DNA of 9,242 bases from Caldivirga sp. (GCA_028275645.1 JAPWUH010000037.1:1-9242), one strand, 5' to 3'; counted from the first letter of the stretch, positions 1-6,423 are shown. Numbers and translations: made by a program. Notes: generated from the letters alone by a model not told the origin.

Positions 1-1
1 G

Positions 2-715
2 TTCCGTGATGTCTTAAGCGTTAGGTGCCGTATTTGCGGTGGGGTTATTGATGTGACTGGTCCATTGCCGAGTGTGTTAGCTAGGCTCATTAGGCACTTC
101 AAACGTGAGCATGGGCTTAAGGCTGTTAGTGACGTTGAGGCTAAGGTTAAGGAGCTTAGGGGGCGTGAGGCCAGTAGGCCTGAGGGTGACGTTGGCGTTA
201 AGCTGCTTAGGCACACGGCTGAGGTTAACCAACTAATTAGATTAGTAGTTCATAGGCTCATGGATGTGGGGCTCCTTGAGAGGATTGGTGGTGTTTACAG
301 GTGCAGGGCATGCAACGGTGACGCTGGTGGTGCCGTTGAGGCGTTGGCCCATGCCCTCAACCATCACCACGACATTATCAACAAGTTATTTAGCGGTAGG
401 TCCATCCCAAGCGCCAGGGGTATTAATGATGCGGTTGATGAATTAACCAATCTGCTCAACCATGGCAATCCCGATGCCGTTAAGCCAACCGTTAAGGCGC
501 TGGTGCAGGGTGTTGTTGAGGTCCTCAATGTCAAGGGGGCAATTTCGATTCCAATGCTTACCAGGGTGCTTAATGAGAGTGAGGACTATGGGCCGTTACT
601 CAACTCGCTAACAACAGGCAACCTCAAGCCAGAGAGGGTTGTGGCGATGATTGTTGAGACAATGGCAAGGCATGGGATTGTTCAGGTTAACGGTGGGGTG
701 GTTAAGGTTGAGTAA
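2..715 (+). CDS. Zinc-finger protein of unknown family, 5' end outside window
   Basis: The open frame runs in from the left edge, so the true start is not visible; a GTG at 53 is in frame but would discard the first metal motif. Two C2H2-like motifs are visible, numbering from the first in-window codon: C9-x2-C12-x19-H32-x4-H37 and C101-x2-C104-x12-H117 followed by H121-H123. The stretch between them is helical and ends in a short beta-like turn before the second CxxC, as in winged-helix DNA-binding proteins. The C-terminal half (about residues 120-237) is helical and without recognisable motifs. The stop overlaps the start of the next gene, so the two are probably co-transcribed. The likely role is nucleic-acid binding in an integrated plasmid or virus. 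That is inferred from the zinc motifs and the integrase and att site downstream; I do not recognise the family. Confidence 0.72.
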   Translation, partial: FRDVLSVRCRICGGVIDVTGPLPSVLARLIRHFKREHGLKAVSDVEAKVKELRGREASRPEGDVGVKLLRHTAEVNQLIRLVVHRLMDVGLLERIGGVYRCRACNGDAGGAVEALAHALNHHHDIINKLFSGRSIPSARGINDAVDELTNLLNHGNPDAVKPTVKALVQGVVEVLNVKGAISIPMLTRVLNESEDYGPLLNSLTTGNLKPERVVAMIVETMARHGIVQVNGGVVKVE

Positions 716-1058
716 CGACATTGCCGTTGAGTTGGCTGGTAGGCTTAAGCTGCCTGTGGATGCTGTTGAGGGTTTCCTAAGCTTCCTGATGGATTACTAT
801 TTAGTTAAGTACCCGAGTGTTGGTTTGCTTAGGCTTACCGTTGACCTGCTTTCAATGGGTGGTGACGCTAGGGTTAGTGGTTTCCTCAACGCACTTAGCG
901 TTGGCAACGGCGTTAGGCCTACGCTTGATGACCCGAGCTTCAGCAGGCTTTACAATGCGGTTGCCACCGTCATTAAGCTGCTTGATAGGGCTGGCTTAGT
1001 GGCATACAACTCGGCGATGGGTGTTGTTAATGCTGTTGAGGGGGTGGGTAATCCATAG
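708..1058 (+). CDS. Small helical protein of unknown function
   Basis: A 116-residue frame that I start at the TTG at 708, which overlaps the previous stop codon by eight bases (TTGAGTAA). Purine-rich GGTGG-type sequence lies just upstream, within the end of the previous gene. A longer reading from 651 would lie inside the previous gene and is less likely. The product is predicted almost wholly alpha-helical, with no cysteines, signal peptide or membrane segment. Its C-terminal half (leucine-rich helices, then a short turn ending in GLVAYN) resembles in layout the C-terminus of the preceding protein (HGIVQVN), as if both end in a winged-helix-like unit. That similarity is judged by eye and is weak. 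The overlap suggests translational coupling and perhaps a complex of the two proteins. No family recognised. Confidence 0.66.
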   Translation: MSNDIAVELAGRLKLPVDAVEGFLSFLMDYYLVKYPSVGLLRLTVDLLSMGGDARVSGFLNALSVGNGVRPTLDDPSFSRLYNAVATVIKLLDRAGLVAYNSAMGVVNAVEGVGNP

Positions 1059-1060
1059 GC

Positions 1061-1115
1061 CTGTATACACCTGTATGCGGTATAGGCAGGTTTTTATTTA
1101 CGGTACTGTACCGTA
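1061..1115 (+). promoter_or_regulatory. Operator cluster: direct repeat plus 17-bp palindrome around a TATA box
   Basis: Two copies of CTGTATRC lie at 1061-1068 and 1071-1078, exactly ten bases apart and so on one face of the helix. Downstream is a perfect odd palindrome, TACGGTAC-T-GTACCGTA (1099-1115). The TATA box at 1091-1100 sits between them. RHH repressors bind short palindromes or repeats, and the next gene encodes such a protein, so autoregulation is the simplest reading. The repeats are seen directly; the regulator assignment is inference. Confidence 0.6.
1091..1100 (+). promoter_or_regulatory. TATA box of the RHH regulator gene
   Basis: TTTTTATTTA in otherwise GC-rich sequence. 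Its centre predicts transcription starting near 1121-1123, just after the palindrome and 16-18 bases before the chosen ATG at 1139. A repressor on the palindrome would cover the start-site region. Confidence 0.5.
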
Positions 1116-1138
1116 TGGTGTTACACCGTGGGGTGGGT

Positions 1139-1504
1139 ATGGGTTGGGTTATGGTTAGGCTGAGGGAGGGTGTGTACAGGCGGCTTGTTGAGTTGAAGAG
1201 GGAGTGGGGTGAACCCTCAATCAACGCCACAGTTGAAAAACTACTCCAAGTGCAAACCACGGAACACACTGAACAGCAGGTTAAACCCACCGGCGAGTCT
1301 CAGGTTAAGGGACACTACACAATAACCGTGAGCGAGGACACTTACAACGCATTAATTATGCTTAAGGCCTATCTCTCAAAAGCCACAGGGCAAGAATTAA
1401 CAATGGAGGACGTCATAAGGGTATTGATTACATACTGGACTCTACCAAGGCAAAACACAACCCCCTCCCCCGGGGGAGGGTTGTCATCACCCTACGTGAT
1501 GTAG
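1139..1504 (+). CDS. Tandem ribbon-helix-helix DNA-binding protein
   Basis: 121 residues from the ATG at 1139. An in-frame ATG at 1115 overlaps the palindrome and lies upstream of the predicted transcription start, so I reject it; the ATG at 1151 is a second candidate. Residues about 3-35 have RHH layout: a short strand (VMVRLREGVYRRL), a helix, a turn and a second helix (INATVEKLLQ). A charged glutamine/threonine-rich linker follows. Near residues 64-102 comes a second RHH-like unit, beginning YTITVSEDTYNALIMLK and ending MEDVIRVLITYW. Two units in one chain could make a pseudo-dimer. CopG/Arc-type RHH proteins are common regulators on crenarchaeal plasmids and viruses. The last dozen codons are formed by two strong hairpins and give a low-complexity tail rich in Pro, Gly and Ser. 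The probable role is repression of its own promoter and perhaps other element genes. Confidence 0.72.
   Translation: MGWVMVRLREGVYRRLVELKREWGEPSINATVEKLLQVQTTEHTEQQVKPTGESQVKGHYTITVSEDTYNALIMLKAYLSKATGQELTMEDVIRVLITYWTLPRQNTTPSPGGGLSSPYVM
1463..1480. repeat. 18-bp perfect GC palindrome
   Basis: CCCTCCCCC followed immediately by its exact complement GGGGGAGGG, with no spacer. It lies inside the last codons of the RHH gene. Every base but the two at the T/A pair is G or C, so it is an extremely stable palindrome and could extrude as a cruciform or block a polymerase. Confidence 0.75.
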
Positions 1505-1511
1505 GGTGATG
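1485..1511 (+). terminator. Hairpin with 11-bp perfect stem over the RHH stop codon
   Basis: CATCACCCTAC, a five-base loop (1496-1500), then the exact complement GTAGGGTGATG. Two G-U pairs could extend the RNA stem. The TAG stop at 1502-1504 lies in the right arm. It sits between the end of a + gene and the end of a convergent - gene, which fits a terminator or an mRNA-stabilising structure. Archaeal termination normally depends on U-tracts, which are absent here, so another role (protein binding, replication or transfer signal) is equally open. Confidence 0.5.
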
Positions 1512-1594
1512 GTTCTTGAAATGGTGCCATTCACTACGCAGAATCTCATCAGGGCACCGACACGCCCCTTAGGCCCTACCTTCAATTCTCCTTT

Positions 1595-2134
1595 CTAACT
1601 CAGGGGCTTCCTCAGCACGAGATAGACCAATCCTGGGACCTCAGGTCTCGTAAGGACTTTCCCAGCAAAGTCCCTGCTTATCCTGACCCACACAAACCTC
1701 CTACCCAATTTATACGGTATGAAGAACTCCTCAGCAACAACCTCGAAACCCCTCTCAAGCAATTCAAGCCTCTCAATGTCATACTGCCCCTCACCAGGGA
1801 CAATCCTAAACCCCCTACCTGCAAACGGCGTTGTTATTAAGTAACCCCTAGGCTTCAGGATTCTACGTAATTCCTCAATAGCCTTAACATCACCATCAAC
1901 GTCAAAGCCAACCTGCCCATAAATAGGCAAACCTATATGCTCTATCGTCGAGACAACCACAACGGCATCGAAGAAATTACTCGGTAATCCCGTGCCACGC
2001 ACATCACACTTAACAAAGACCACCTGCCTCGGCTTATGTGGATAGTCATTGATGCCCAAACCCCACACCCCATAACCCATGTAAAGGGCAATGAGTATCC
2101 TCGGCTTACCCGTAACCGCTCGCTTTACAAACAC
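1595..2134 (-). pseudogene. Class I SAM-dependent methyltransferase, probably inactive remnant
   Basis: The open frame starts at a GTG (2134) and gives 179 residues; an in-frame TAG lies ten codons upstream of that GTG. Recognisable methyltransferase parts are the strand carrying the ribose-binding position (about residues 19-32, ending GINDYP), CDVRGTGLPSNFFDAVVVV (about 43-61), STIEHIGL (62-69) and ELRRILKPRGYLITTPF (88-104). Related enzymes in archaeal sugar clusters have a GxGxS/T-type SAM loop (LDVGC...) just before the first of these. Here PRIL runs straight into IALYMGY, as if about ten codons were lost in frame. With motif I gone and the N-terminus short, SAM binding is unlikely. The neighbouring genes suggest that an intact relative would modify glycans. 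A divergent but active enzyme remains possible. Confidence 0.55.
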
Positions 2135-2253
2135 GTTTAAACATACTTGCTAATTGAGTATCTTAAAACTCCTCTTGACATATTAATGGAATCGCTACTC
2201 TTTTCCAGCTGTATTTTCAGGCTCTTTTAACTTTTGTTCTCCACATTAATAGG

Positions 2254-3252
2254 CTAGTGCTGTTCTAGGGAGCTTAATATCTCTTCGTAAACTTTAACTT
2301 GGTTTAATATATCATCATAATTAAATATGTATGGAGAGTCCCCCTCTACGTGGTTTTTAAATATCTTTATGTTTTCCGTAAATTGGTCTCTCGGTACTCT
2401 CCCTAGGATGTAGTCTAGCCATAGCATTGCATAGTACCTGAAGCTAAGGATGTTCTTCGTGTATTTCCAGTTGGAGTTGAGTTTGGCAATGATCTTGCCT
2501 ACAGGGTTTACAAGGATGTATCCCTTATCACCCTCAATAATCATGTATATGTCGAAGTGTTTAGCGTTATAACTCACAATGATCCTACCTAAACCTCTCT
2601 CACCTTTTAATAACGCGTGGAGCTCATCGTATTTCTGCCAGACACTTCTAGAGATCCGGGCTGTAGATACGGATATTAAATCCAATTTTCCTATAAGACT
2701 CTGTAAAAGGTATATTGGGTGTGGTAGGACTTCCCCGAAAACACCTCCAGGTAAACTCTTAAGCCAACCACCCTCAGGGTTTAAAATGACATCCTCAGGA
2801 GCATAGACAACGACGTCAACACGCTTCAATTCACCAACAACACCCCTCTCAACGAGGTCTCTAGCTTTAACCATAGTTGGTGTAAATAGGAGGTTTGCAG
2901 TAACACCGAGTTTAACACCCCTAGATCTAACCTCATTAACGATCTCAACCGCGTCAGAGTATCTCAATACCAGAGGCTTCTCGACAAAGACACTAACACC
3001 CCTCTTAACAGCCTCTAAAGCAACTTCTTTATGTGCTTGAGGAGGTGTACATATACTTAAAACATCGAGCTTCACTCCATTAAGCATATCCTCTACAGAC
3101 CTAAAGGAGTATGGTATGTTATGTCTATGGGCGAAATCCCTAGCCCTATCCTCAATAACATCAGCTACAGCTAAAACCTCAGCACCAACACTCCTCCAAG
3201 CCTTGACATGGTAATTAGCAACAAAACCACAGCCAACAATACCAATCTTCAT
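2254..3252 (-). CDS. Gfo/Idh/MocA-family NAD(P)-dependent oxidoreductase
   Basis: 332 residues from the ATG at 3252, the normal length for this family. The N-terminus is a Rossmann fold with GIVGCGFVANYH (residues 4-15). Other family marks are CTPPQAH (68-74), the catalytic-lysine motif EKP (91-93), and GGVFGEVLPHPIYLL (169-183), which carries the active-site histidine H178. Members oxidise or reduce sugar hydroxyls, often on UDP-sugars for capsule, N-glycan or S-layer glycan synthesis. Substrate cannot be read from sequence. The frame is open for a further 438 bases upstream and is joined without a stop to a glycosyltransferase fragment, so the cell may make a fusion from the ATG at 3624 instead. 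No clear Shine-Dalgarno sequence precedes 3252. Base composition is markedly AT-rich compared with the flanks. Confidence 0.85.
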   Translation of the reverse strand: MKIGIVGCGFVANYHVKAWRSVGAEVLAVADVIEDRARDFAHRHNIPYSFRSVEDMLNGVKLDVLSICTPPQAHKEVALEAVKRGVSVFVEKPLVLRYSDAVEIVNEVRSRGVKLGVTANLLFTPTMVKARDLVERGVVGELKRVDVVVYAPEDVILNPEGGWLKSLPGGVFGEVLPHPIYLLQSLIGKLDLISVSTARISRSVWQKYDELHALLKGERGLGRIIVSYNAKHFDIYMIIEGDKGYILVNPVGKIIAKLNSNWKYTKNILSFRYYAMLWLDYILGRVPRDQFTENIKIFKNHVEGDSPYIFNYDDILNQVKVYEEILSSLEQH

Positions 3253-3690
3253 ACTAGTCTGGCCCACAGATAGTATTTTTATATTTAATTCATTGAGACT
3301 CCTATACCATAACATTGAACCTCTTAAGTATCTAGGTATTATGTAATTAATCAATAAATCAGTTCCCTTATGCCATGACGGTCTACTGGCATAAACCATA
3401 GTGAAAGTATTAGGCTTATCAAACCTACACCTAAATAGTTCAGTATCAGTACCAAGGGGTACGTACGTCGATTTTAAACCAAAAATCCTCAATAATTTAT
3501 AATCACGTAAATTTAACACGTGCATCGATGCACCCTTTAAGTATGCAAGTAATGTTTGAAGTGGAAATATTAAATCATAAACGACATGGCTGGGCTTTAC
3601 AGGATTATCTATTGTTAATGGCATATGAAGCCCATAAATAATATTTTCAAAGCTTTTTATTAATAGGGTTGTGGAAATGAGGTGAAAGCA
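3253..3690 (-). pseudogene. Internal fragment of a GT4-type glycosyltransferase, in frame with the oxidoreductase
   Basis: The reading frame covers about 146 residues and is closed at its 5' side by a TAA at 3691-3693. The first ATG is at 3624, but the 22 codons before it also read as glycosyltransferase (ending IYGLH just before the Met). The original gene therefore started further upstream and has lost its beginning. Visible GT4 features are a YVPLGTDTELF-type segment opening the C-terminal domain (about residues 54-64 counted from the ATG at 3624) and VYASRPSWHKGTDLLI (77-92). The catalytic E-x7-E region and the rest of the C-terminal domain are missing; the sequence runs into the oxidoreductase Met. 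A TATA-like ATTAATAAAAAG (about 3650-3661) could still transcribe the pair. An active transferase is very unlikely. Confidence 0.62.
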
Positions 3691-3697
3691 TTAGCTG

Positions 3698-3746
3698 GTG
3701 CTCACTCAGTAAATGAGTAGTCAGTGAGGGCACTTAGTGAGTACTC
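3698..3746. repeat. Dense cluster of ACTCA/AGTGAG inverted repeats
   Basis: CTCACT (3701-3706) pairs with AGTGAG (3723-3728), and GTG/CAC (3698-3700 and 3731-3733) extends it across a two-base bulge. ACTCA (3704-3708) pairs alternatively with TGAGT (3714-3718). A second AGTGAG lies at 3736-3741, inside an eight-base palindrome GAGTACTC (3739-3746). The cluster begins only a few bases beyond the stop codon that cuts off the glycosyltransferase frame. It could be a recombination scar, an operator or a terminator; the sequence does not decide. Confidence 0.5.
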
Positions 3747-3823
3747 CAAACACCACAACACACAAGACGAATCGTGGTTTTGGGGGACCATGTTAAAGTA
3801 ACCAGAAACGCAATGAATGTTAA

Positions 3824-4798
3824 TTATTTCTTAATGCAGTGCATTATTCCGAGGTCCTTATTACCCTTTATATTGCATTTATAGTCCCTGCCCAGCACAT
3901 TCAGCAAGTCATTTAATGACTTATTGACGGCGTATGGGTGGTATTCGAGGATTAGCTCTCCGAATAACCTAACGTGCTCATAATCATTGAGGATTACGTC
4001 GTATTCGCAGCCCTCACAATTCATCTTAAGCACGGCGTTATCAATATCAATATTGAACCTATTGATTAACTCACTAAGCGTCACCGCTGGAGCAGCATTG
4101 GGGCAATCACCAGGCCTATGGTATATGAATTCGGTGCTACTGGTATCAACATCCTCAACGCATACCTCACCTGGCTTACTAGCCAAGCCAGCATTGATTG
4201 GGATAATCACGTTCTCCATGTTATTTAGCCTAATGTTGTCGAGCATTTCTGCGTAGGCGCCAGGGTGAGGCTCAATTGCAATAACCTTCTTCGCACCTTT
4301 TAAAGCAAAGTATATGGCTGAATCCCCTATGTAGGCGCCAACATCAACAACAACCCTACTAACAACATTCAACTGTTCATACACACCATAATCAAAAACC
4401 TCAAGAACGACATCACGCAAACGCCTAAACCTCACACCACCCCTAAACCAGTATTGATTTATTGGGTCATACACCCAACCGAGCACTTTAGCGTAGGTCT
4501 CAGCATTAAATAAGTCATTAATGTTAGTAATCTCTATGTTGTTTACAACTAGTCTCTTACCATTACACTCAATGGACCTTATCAATCCTCGTGAGTATCC
4601 GATAACAATTCCCTCAAAGACTCCACGACTTAACTCGAAGGTGCAATCACCAACCCTAGCCGTGAGCCTAACATTGAAACCAAGCCTGGTCAAGGCGTAC
4701 CTAATCAACAGCAGGAACCAGTTATCAAACAGGTAACGACTAGCCAAAGCCCTCCTAACCTTCGTTAACGCCTTAGTAATGCGTAGCGGCACCATCAT
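3824..4798 (-). CDS. FkbM-family SAM-dependent methyltransferase
   Basis: 324 residues from the ATG at 4798. The C-terminal half carries the FkbM catalytic fold: SAM motif I VDVGAYIGDS (151-160), the acidic end of strand 2 IEPHP (175-179), NAGLAS (202-207), and KMNCEGCEYDV (258-268), the conserved K-x-D/N-x-E-G-x-E motif of this family. The N-terminal 140 residues have no signal peptide and form the variable domain often seen in archaeal members. FkbM enzymes O-methylate sugars or polyketides. In crenarchaea they cluster with glycosyltransferases, where methylation of surface glycans is the usual inference. All key motifs are intact, unlike the methyltransferase remnant at 1595-2134. The AUG lies about 32 bases from a TATA box, so the leader should be very short. 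It is transcribed alone, followed by the repeat cluster. Confidence 0.87.
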   Translation of the reverse strand: MMVPLRITKALTKVRRALASRYLFDNWFLLLIRYALTRLGFNVRLTARVGDCTFELSRGVFEGIVIGYSRGLIRSIECNGKRLVVNNIEITNINDLFNAETYAKVLGWVYDPINQYWFRGGVRFRRLRDVVLEVFDYGVYEQLNVVSRVVVDVGAYIGDSAIYFALKGAKKVIAIEPHPGAYAEMLDNIRLNNMENVIIPINAGLASKPGEVCVEDVDTSSTEFIYHRPGDCPNAAPAVTLSELINRFNIDIDNAVLKMNCEGCEYDVILNDYEHVRLFGELILEYHPYAVNKSLNDLLNVLGRDYKCNIKGNKDLGIMHCIKK

Positions 4799-4825
4799 TC
4801 ACTTAAGCAGTGGGCAATGGCCTAC

Positions 4826-4834
4826 TTTTAAATT
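4826..4834 (-). promoter_or_regulatory. TATA box of the FkbM methyltransferase gene
   Basis: On the minus strand AATTTAAAA, with its centre 32 bases before the ATG at 4798; this predicts a leader of about six bases. A second TATA-like CTTATTTAAG lies at 4851-4860, further upstream and less well spaced. Confidence 0.4.
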
Positions 4835-4869
4835 ACGCACAACCGTGAACCTTAAATAAGCACTCAACC

Positions 4870-6183
4870 TCAACAACAAACCCTTGGAGCATATTTAAGA
4901 TACCATTGCTTAAGTTCCTCATGCCTGGGACTCCAGTAGTGTTGCACAAGTATCCTGAATTCGCTTGGTGGTGCTCTGCCTTGTAGAGTATTCACAATGG
5001 ACTCTGGGACACCTTGGCTAATCATGTGCGTGGCAAAGAACTTGCGCAACTCATAAAGCTCAAACTCCCTGCCAAGCACTTGCTTGGCTACCTCCTTAAT
5101 CTCTCTCCTTAGCCTGGATTGGTCGAATGGGATTAGTTTTTGCTTAGCCTTCTCGACTACGTCTTGGCTGAACCAGCCGCTTGCAAGCCAGCCCTTGCTA
5201 AGCCTCTCAACCCAATCAACCCTATAAGGCAGGTAAACCTCCCTAACCCACCTGAGGAACTCAGGCCTCAGGAATGCGATGAACGCCCTCTTAGTCTCAG
5301 TCACCTTACCAATGTGAAGCATGCCGTGCTCCAGGTCAAGGTCACCTAGGCTTAGGGTGAATGGTTCACCCGGCCTAAGACCAGTCTCGGCGAGCAGGGC
5401 GAAGTAGAACTTGGACTCAATGCTCGGTAGCTGACGCCAAATTACCCTAAGCTGCTCAAGTGTAGGCAACTTAACGTGGTTGCTGGCCTTAGGCTTATAC
5501 ACTGTGAATGAATCATAAAGCAGCCTGAATAGGGCTGGGTCTTTTGGCTTCAGCACGTTTTTGAGGAATGACTTTAGCGCCACCGTGACGTGCCTTAGCA
5601 CATGCTCCTCACCCTCCTCCCTAAGCTCGGCGAGGAACTCCCTAATCCCCTCAGGCTCAAGCGTCCAGTTAAGCTCACTGAGTGCTAGGCGCAGGTAATG
5701 CACGTGGTCTCTAATAGTCTTCTCCCTGAGACCCTTCAAACGCTTAGCCCTCACAAACTCCTCAATGTCACGCTCGGTTACTGTCCACGACGCCCTGTAT
5801 TCACGGAATTCGTCACCAAACGCCTGCCTAAGCATGTCGAATAGTAGATTCCTGAAGGACTTGTCCACCAGCGCCTTCTTAACAACACGGATAACATCAT
5901 CGGGAGTGGCTTCAACAAGCTGAGGCGCTGAGCCAACCAGCCTAGCATACTCATCAACATCAATGAACTTAAGCAGCGCCCTAAACAAGTCATCACTAAT
6001 CGGCATTAAACCACGCCTAACCCTGTACATGTAGGTCTTATCATAACCAAGTTCACTAGGCCTAACACCCTTAACCACAGTCACATACTCAAACACCCTA
6101 CGCCTAACGTCCTGGGGAATTGCCTCAATCCTAATCAGGTCAGGATCCATGCAAACCACCCCATCGCCGAATAACCACCCCAT
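4870..6183 (-). CDS. int: Tyrosine recombinase / integrase (archaeal pNOB8-like)
   Basis: 437 residues from the ATG at 6183; an internal ATG at 6150, preceded by GGGGTGG, is an alternative start. Residues about 38-75 form a helix-turn-helix-like unit (GVRPSELGYDKTYMYRVRRG), as in the N-termini of crenarchaeal plasmid integrases. Residues about 134-215 match the SAM-like core-binding domain. The catalytic domain follows: R270 in AETGLRPGEPF, a beta-strand lysine near 293-299, R380 in YELRKFFATHM, and the nucleophile Y416 in VQHYW. The usual HxxR histidine is Tyr (Y377-x-x-R380), which from memory is the pattern of pNOB8-type rather than SSV-type enzymes. The gene is intact, not split by integration, and starts about 70 bases from a tRNA 3' fragment that is its likely attachment site. 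It inserts and excises the element lying to the left. Confidence 0.9.
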   Translation of the reverse strand: MGWLFGDGVVCMDPDLIRIEAIPQDVRRRVFEYVTVVKGVRPSELGYDKTYMYRVRRGLMPISDDLFRALLKFIDVDEYARLVGSAPQLVEATPDDVIRVVKKALVDKSFRNLLFDMLRQAFGDEFREYRASWTVTERDIEEFVRAKRLKGLREKTIRDHVHYLRLALSELNWTLEPEGIREFLAELREEGEEHVLRHVTVALKSFLKNVLKPKDPALFRLLYDSFTVYKPKASNHVKLPTLEQLRVIWRQLPSIESKFYFALLAETGLRPGEPFTLSLGDLDLEHGMLHIGKVTETKRAFIAFLRPEFLRWVREVYLPYRVDWVERLSKGWLASGWFSQDVVEKAKQKLIPFDQSRLRREIKEVAKQVLGREFELYELRKFFATHMISQGVPESIVNTLQGRAPPSEFRILVQHYWSPRHEELKQWYLKYAPRVCC

Positions 6184-6209
6184 CCACCAGCACCAGTATG
6201 CGAAACGGG

Positions 6210-6217
6210 TTTATAAG
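6210..6217 (-). promoter_or_regulatory. TATA box of the integrase gene, symmetrical core
   Basis: Minus-strand CTTATAAA, centred 30 bases before the ATG at 6183, gives an almost leaderless mRNA. The TTATAA core is palindromic, so it could also drive + strand transcription starting near 6239, just before the tRNA fragment. Confidence 0.5.
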
Positions 6218-6255
6218 CATACCGCTTACCCAAAAACCAAGCATACCAACATGAA

Positions 6256-6300
6256 CTCCGGAGCCGTAGGACCCGGGTTCAAATCCCGGCGGGCCCGCCA
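6256..6300 (+). other. attR: 3' part of tRNA-Arg(CCG) from anticodon loop to CCA
   Basis: The sequence reads as a tRNA 3' portion: loop CTCCGGA (6256-6262, anticodon CCG at 6258-6260), anticodon-stem 3' strand GCCGT, variable AGGAC, T stem CCGGG, T loop TTCAAAT, T stem CCCGG (6273-6289), acceptor strand CGGGCCC, discriminator G, encoded CCA (6298-6300). Upstream bases do not pair with GCCGT and no D arm exists, so the gene is not complete. A core running from the anticodon loop to the 3' end, next to an integrase, is the classic att site of crenarchaeal integrative elements; from memory SSV1 uses a tRNA-Arg site of about this extent. The orientation means element DNA lies to the left and host DNA to the right. 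A split-tRNA 3' half is the less likely alternative. Confidence 0.8.
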
Positions 6301-6423
6301 ATCACTAATCATCATGTAATGTTGTTAAGTCACTTGCAGATGCTAGGATAGATTTGAGTTATTTGGTCATGCAGCCCAGGGGTAAGATGAGGAGCATACT
6401 TCACCACGTATTAAGAGGTCTGC

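Noticed and set aside
1523..1558. GGTGCC and GGCACC inverted repeat between the two convergent genes
   Set aside because: Six-base arms 24 bases apart, with no supporting context; likely chance.
3752..3778. ACCAC/GTGGT pairing upstream of the repeat cluster
   Set aside because: Five-base arms with a long loop are expected by chance in GT-rich sequence.
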